Shown in pieces: positions 6,900 through 8,090 of a DNA stretch of 8,090 nt. The notes below the pieces were generated by a model. The model saw nothing but the letters and a program-made list of their open reading frames with translations. It was not told where the DNA came from and did not search any database. The stretch comes from Candidatus Desantisbacteria bacterium CG1_02_49_89 (GTDB lineage: Bacteria > Desantisbacteria > UBA1551). The stretch is taken from the NCBI GenBank assembly GCA_001871075.1, contig MNUP01000115.1, positions 1 to 8,090 of the forward strand. The letters run 5' to 3'. The stretch's first letter is position 1, and every line of letters starts with the position of its first letter. The translations under genes were made by a program, and so were the position numbers.

Positions 6900-6925
6900 T
6901 TCAGCCGAAGGCGCTGAAGAGGTGA
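6900..6925 (+). promoter_or_regulatory. Hairpin abutting the SD of the secreted-protein gene
   Basis: TTCAGC (6900-6905) and GCTGAA (6913-6918) form a 6-bp hairpin with a 7-nt loop, ending immediately before the SD GAGGTGA (6919-6925). GAGG ends 6 nt before the ATT at 6929, an optimal distance, and no ATG, GTG or TTG lies at that spot. This SD position decides the start chosen for the downstream gene. Confidence 0.55.
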
Positions 6926-6928
6926 AAA

Positions 6929-8090
6929 ATTAAAAAGATATTTTTTCCGCTATTTCTGGGGTTTACTATGGCCTGCATTTTTTCTCCGTTGCATGGCCTT
7001 GCGCAGACTGTATCCGAGACTGATTCCTATTTTACAATCGCTGAGTCGTGCATGCCGGCTGACGGCATATCCACGCGGACTATCTCAGTTTACATCAAAG
7101 CCGCCACCCAATACAGCCCTTTATCCGGCAGACAGGTAACTCTGTACAGCAGCCGCGGTCCTGCAAGCGATACCGTTGTAATGATAAATGCCATTACAAA
7201 TGCCAATGGCCAATGCACCGGCCGGATCAGTTCAGCCTTTCCAGGCGAAGTCAATATTTACGGGATATGCGATACCGCGACTATAACCGAGAACTTAGTT
7301 ACAAACTGTTCTTTTGAAACAGGCGGTATCACAAGTGTTACCGGCTGGACCCTGGGAACAAACCACGGGCGAAACGTCGCCGCTTTCAAGTCCGGAAATT
7401 ATTCCCTGAGGTCTATATTTGCAGGCGCAGGAGGCACATCCAGTTATCCGACCAATCTTTTTGCTCTTGAACCCCACTCATACTACAGGCTGAAAGGCTG
7501 GATACGGGACGCGCAGACCGCAGGCAATGCCTATTTTGATGTCAATGATCTAAGTTATGACCTCATGTTGGGCGTGGTGAAGGATAACACCTGGCGTTAT
7601 ACTGAAGGGGACTGGAACAGTTATGCAAATTTCTCAGGGAGAGTCAGGTGCGTGACTGACGGCACTCCTGCCGGAACCGTATATTTTGATGCAATGCGTT
7701 TTTACAGGATTCCAACACTGACATTCCTGCCTGTTAAAGAAATCCCGATAGCGATTCAGGCAGAATCTACTGATATCAGGCATCTGGGCGGAGGATATGC
7801 AAGCAATCCGTCCAGAACCGGAGGCGTAAGCTCAGTTATTTGGGGCACCTTCTGGTGTTTTTATGGCGACAGTGAAAGGCTTATTGTATACTGCAGGGTT
7901 CCTCAGGTCTGGACCGGATTTGAGACTCAGTGGTTCAAAGTTTCAGTAAATGCTGTCGCTATGTATAACACGGCAAATATGGCTGTTTCAATAGACGATG
8001 CAAATACACAGTACTTCGCAGTTAACACAGCTACTGTGACGGTTTACACAACCAATACTTTCAGCCTGTCAGTCGGTTTTCATAAACTTG
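6929..8090 (+). CDS. Large secreted Big_1/carbohydrate-binding-like protein (3' partial), ATT start
   Basis: The frame is open from the TGA at 6923-6925 to the window end; 387 codons are seen. Read from ATT 6929, it begins with a full signal peptide: KK at 2-3, a hydrophobic core (IFFPLFLGFTMACIF) and GLA before Q26. ATG 6968, with a weak GGGG upstream, would leave only MACIFSPLHGLAQ, without positive residues. Residues about 29-118 match a bacterial Ig-like Big_1 (invasin/intimin) domain: DGIST at 45-49, then SGRQVTLYSSRG, TNANGQCTGRISS at 90-102, and PGEV. Residues about 122-261 look like a CBM_4_9-type beta-sandwich (NLVTNCSFETG, GWTLG, GNYSLRS, and VYFDAMRFYRIP at the end). From about 275 a third region (IQAESTDIRHLGGGYASNPS) loosely resembles CBM6/CBM35-type modules. 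It is probably exported and binds glycans or surfaces; no catalytic domain is seen in this part. It may be regulated by the adjacent AraC-type protein and the leader terminator. Confidence 0.8.
   Translation, partial: MKKIFFPLFLGFTMACIFSPLHGLAQTVSETDSYFTIAESCMPADGISTRTISVYIKAATQYSPLSGRQVTLYSSRGPASDTVVMINAITNANGQCTGRISSAFPGEVNIYGICDTATITENLVTNCSFETGGITSVTGWTLGTNHGRNVAAFKSGNYSLRSIFAGAGGTSSYPTNLFALEPHSYYRLKGWIRDAQTAGNAYFDVNDLSYDLMLGVVKDNTWRYTEGDWNSYANFSGRVRCVTDGTPAGTVYFDAMRFYRIPTLTFLPVKEIPIAIQAESTDIRHLGGGYASNPSRTGGVSSVIWGTFWCFYGDSERLIVYCRVPQVWTGFETQWFKVSVNAVAMYNTANMAVSIDDANTQYFAVNTATVTVYTTNTFSLSVGFHKL

Overview
The window reads as a stretch of an uncultivated, probably Gram-negative-type bacterial genome. 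I infer this from the secreted glycoside hydrolase and adhesin-like proteins, good Shine-Dalgarno sites, a sigma70-type promoter and a rho-independent terminator. The mix of a DUF4143 ATPase, a DUF763 protein and a modular GH116 enzyme is the sort of content seen in candidate phyla such as Omnitrophota and relatives, but the sequence does not settle the lineage. All supported genes lie on the + strand.

Left part (1-530): the end of a small zinc-ribbon protein gene, which may be frameshifted at its 3' end, followed by about 170 bp of non-coding DNA. That stretch holds a short palindrome, a 13-bp tandem repeat and a textbook TTGACA-N17-TATAAT promoter.

Centre-left (532-1848): a stand-alone AAA ATPase with a DUF4143 nuclease-like C-terminus. 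It is clearly more AT-rich than what follows (14 G/C in 60 bases at 541-600, against 35 in 60 at 4081-4140), so it looks like an acquired gene with its own promoter.

Centre (1879-6739): a likely operon of three genes. The first is a secreted GH116-family beta-glycosidase with an F5/8C (discoidin-like) domain inserted in its N-terminal half. The second is a DUF763 protein of unknown role, 6 bp downstream and with no SD of its own. The third is an AraC-family regulator with a cupin sensor domain, 25 bp further on.

Right part (6740-8090): a 189-bp leader with an 11-bp direct repeat, a possible activator-type promoter, a five-codon mini-ORF behind a very strong SD, and a rho-independent terminator whose 5' arm can also pair with the mini-ORF. 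Then comes a large secreted Big_1/carbohydrate-binding-like protein that runs off the window. That gene has no ATG in a sensible place: its SD and signal peptide point to an ATT start at 6929.

Working model (inference): the AraC-type protein senses a sugar or glycan and controls the secreted protein downstream, and perhaps its own operon, with a terminator or attenuator between promoter and gene. GH116 would release glucose- or xylose-type sugars from beta-glycosides outside the cytoplasm, while the Big_1/CBM-like protein binds polysaccharide or cell surfaces.
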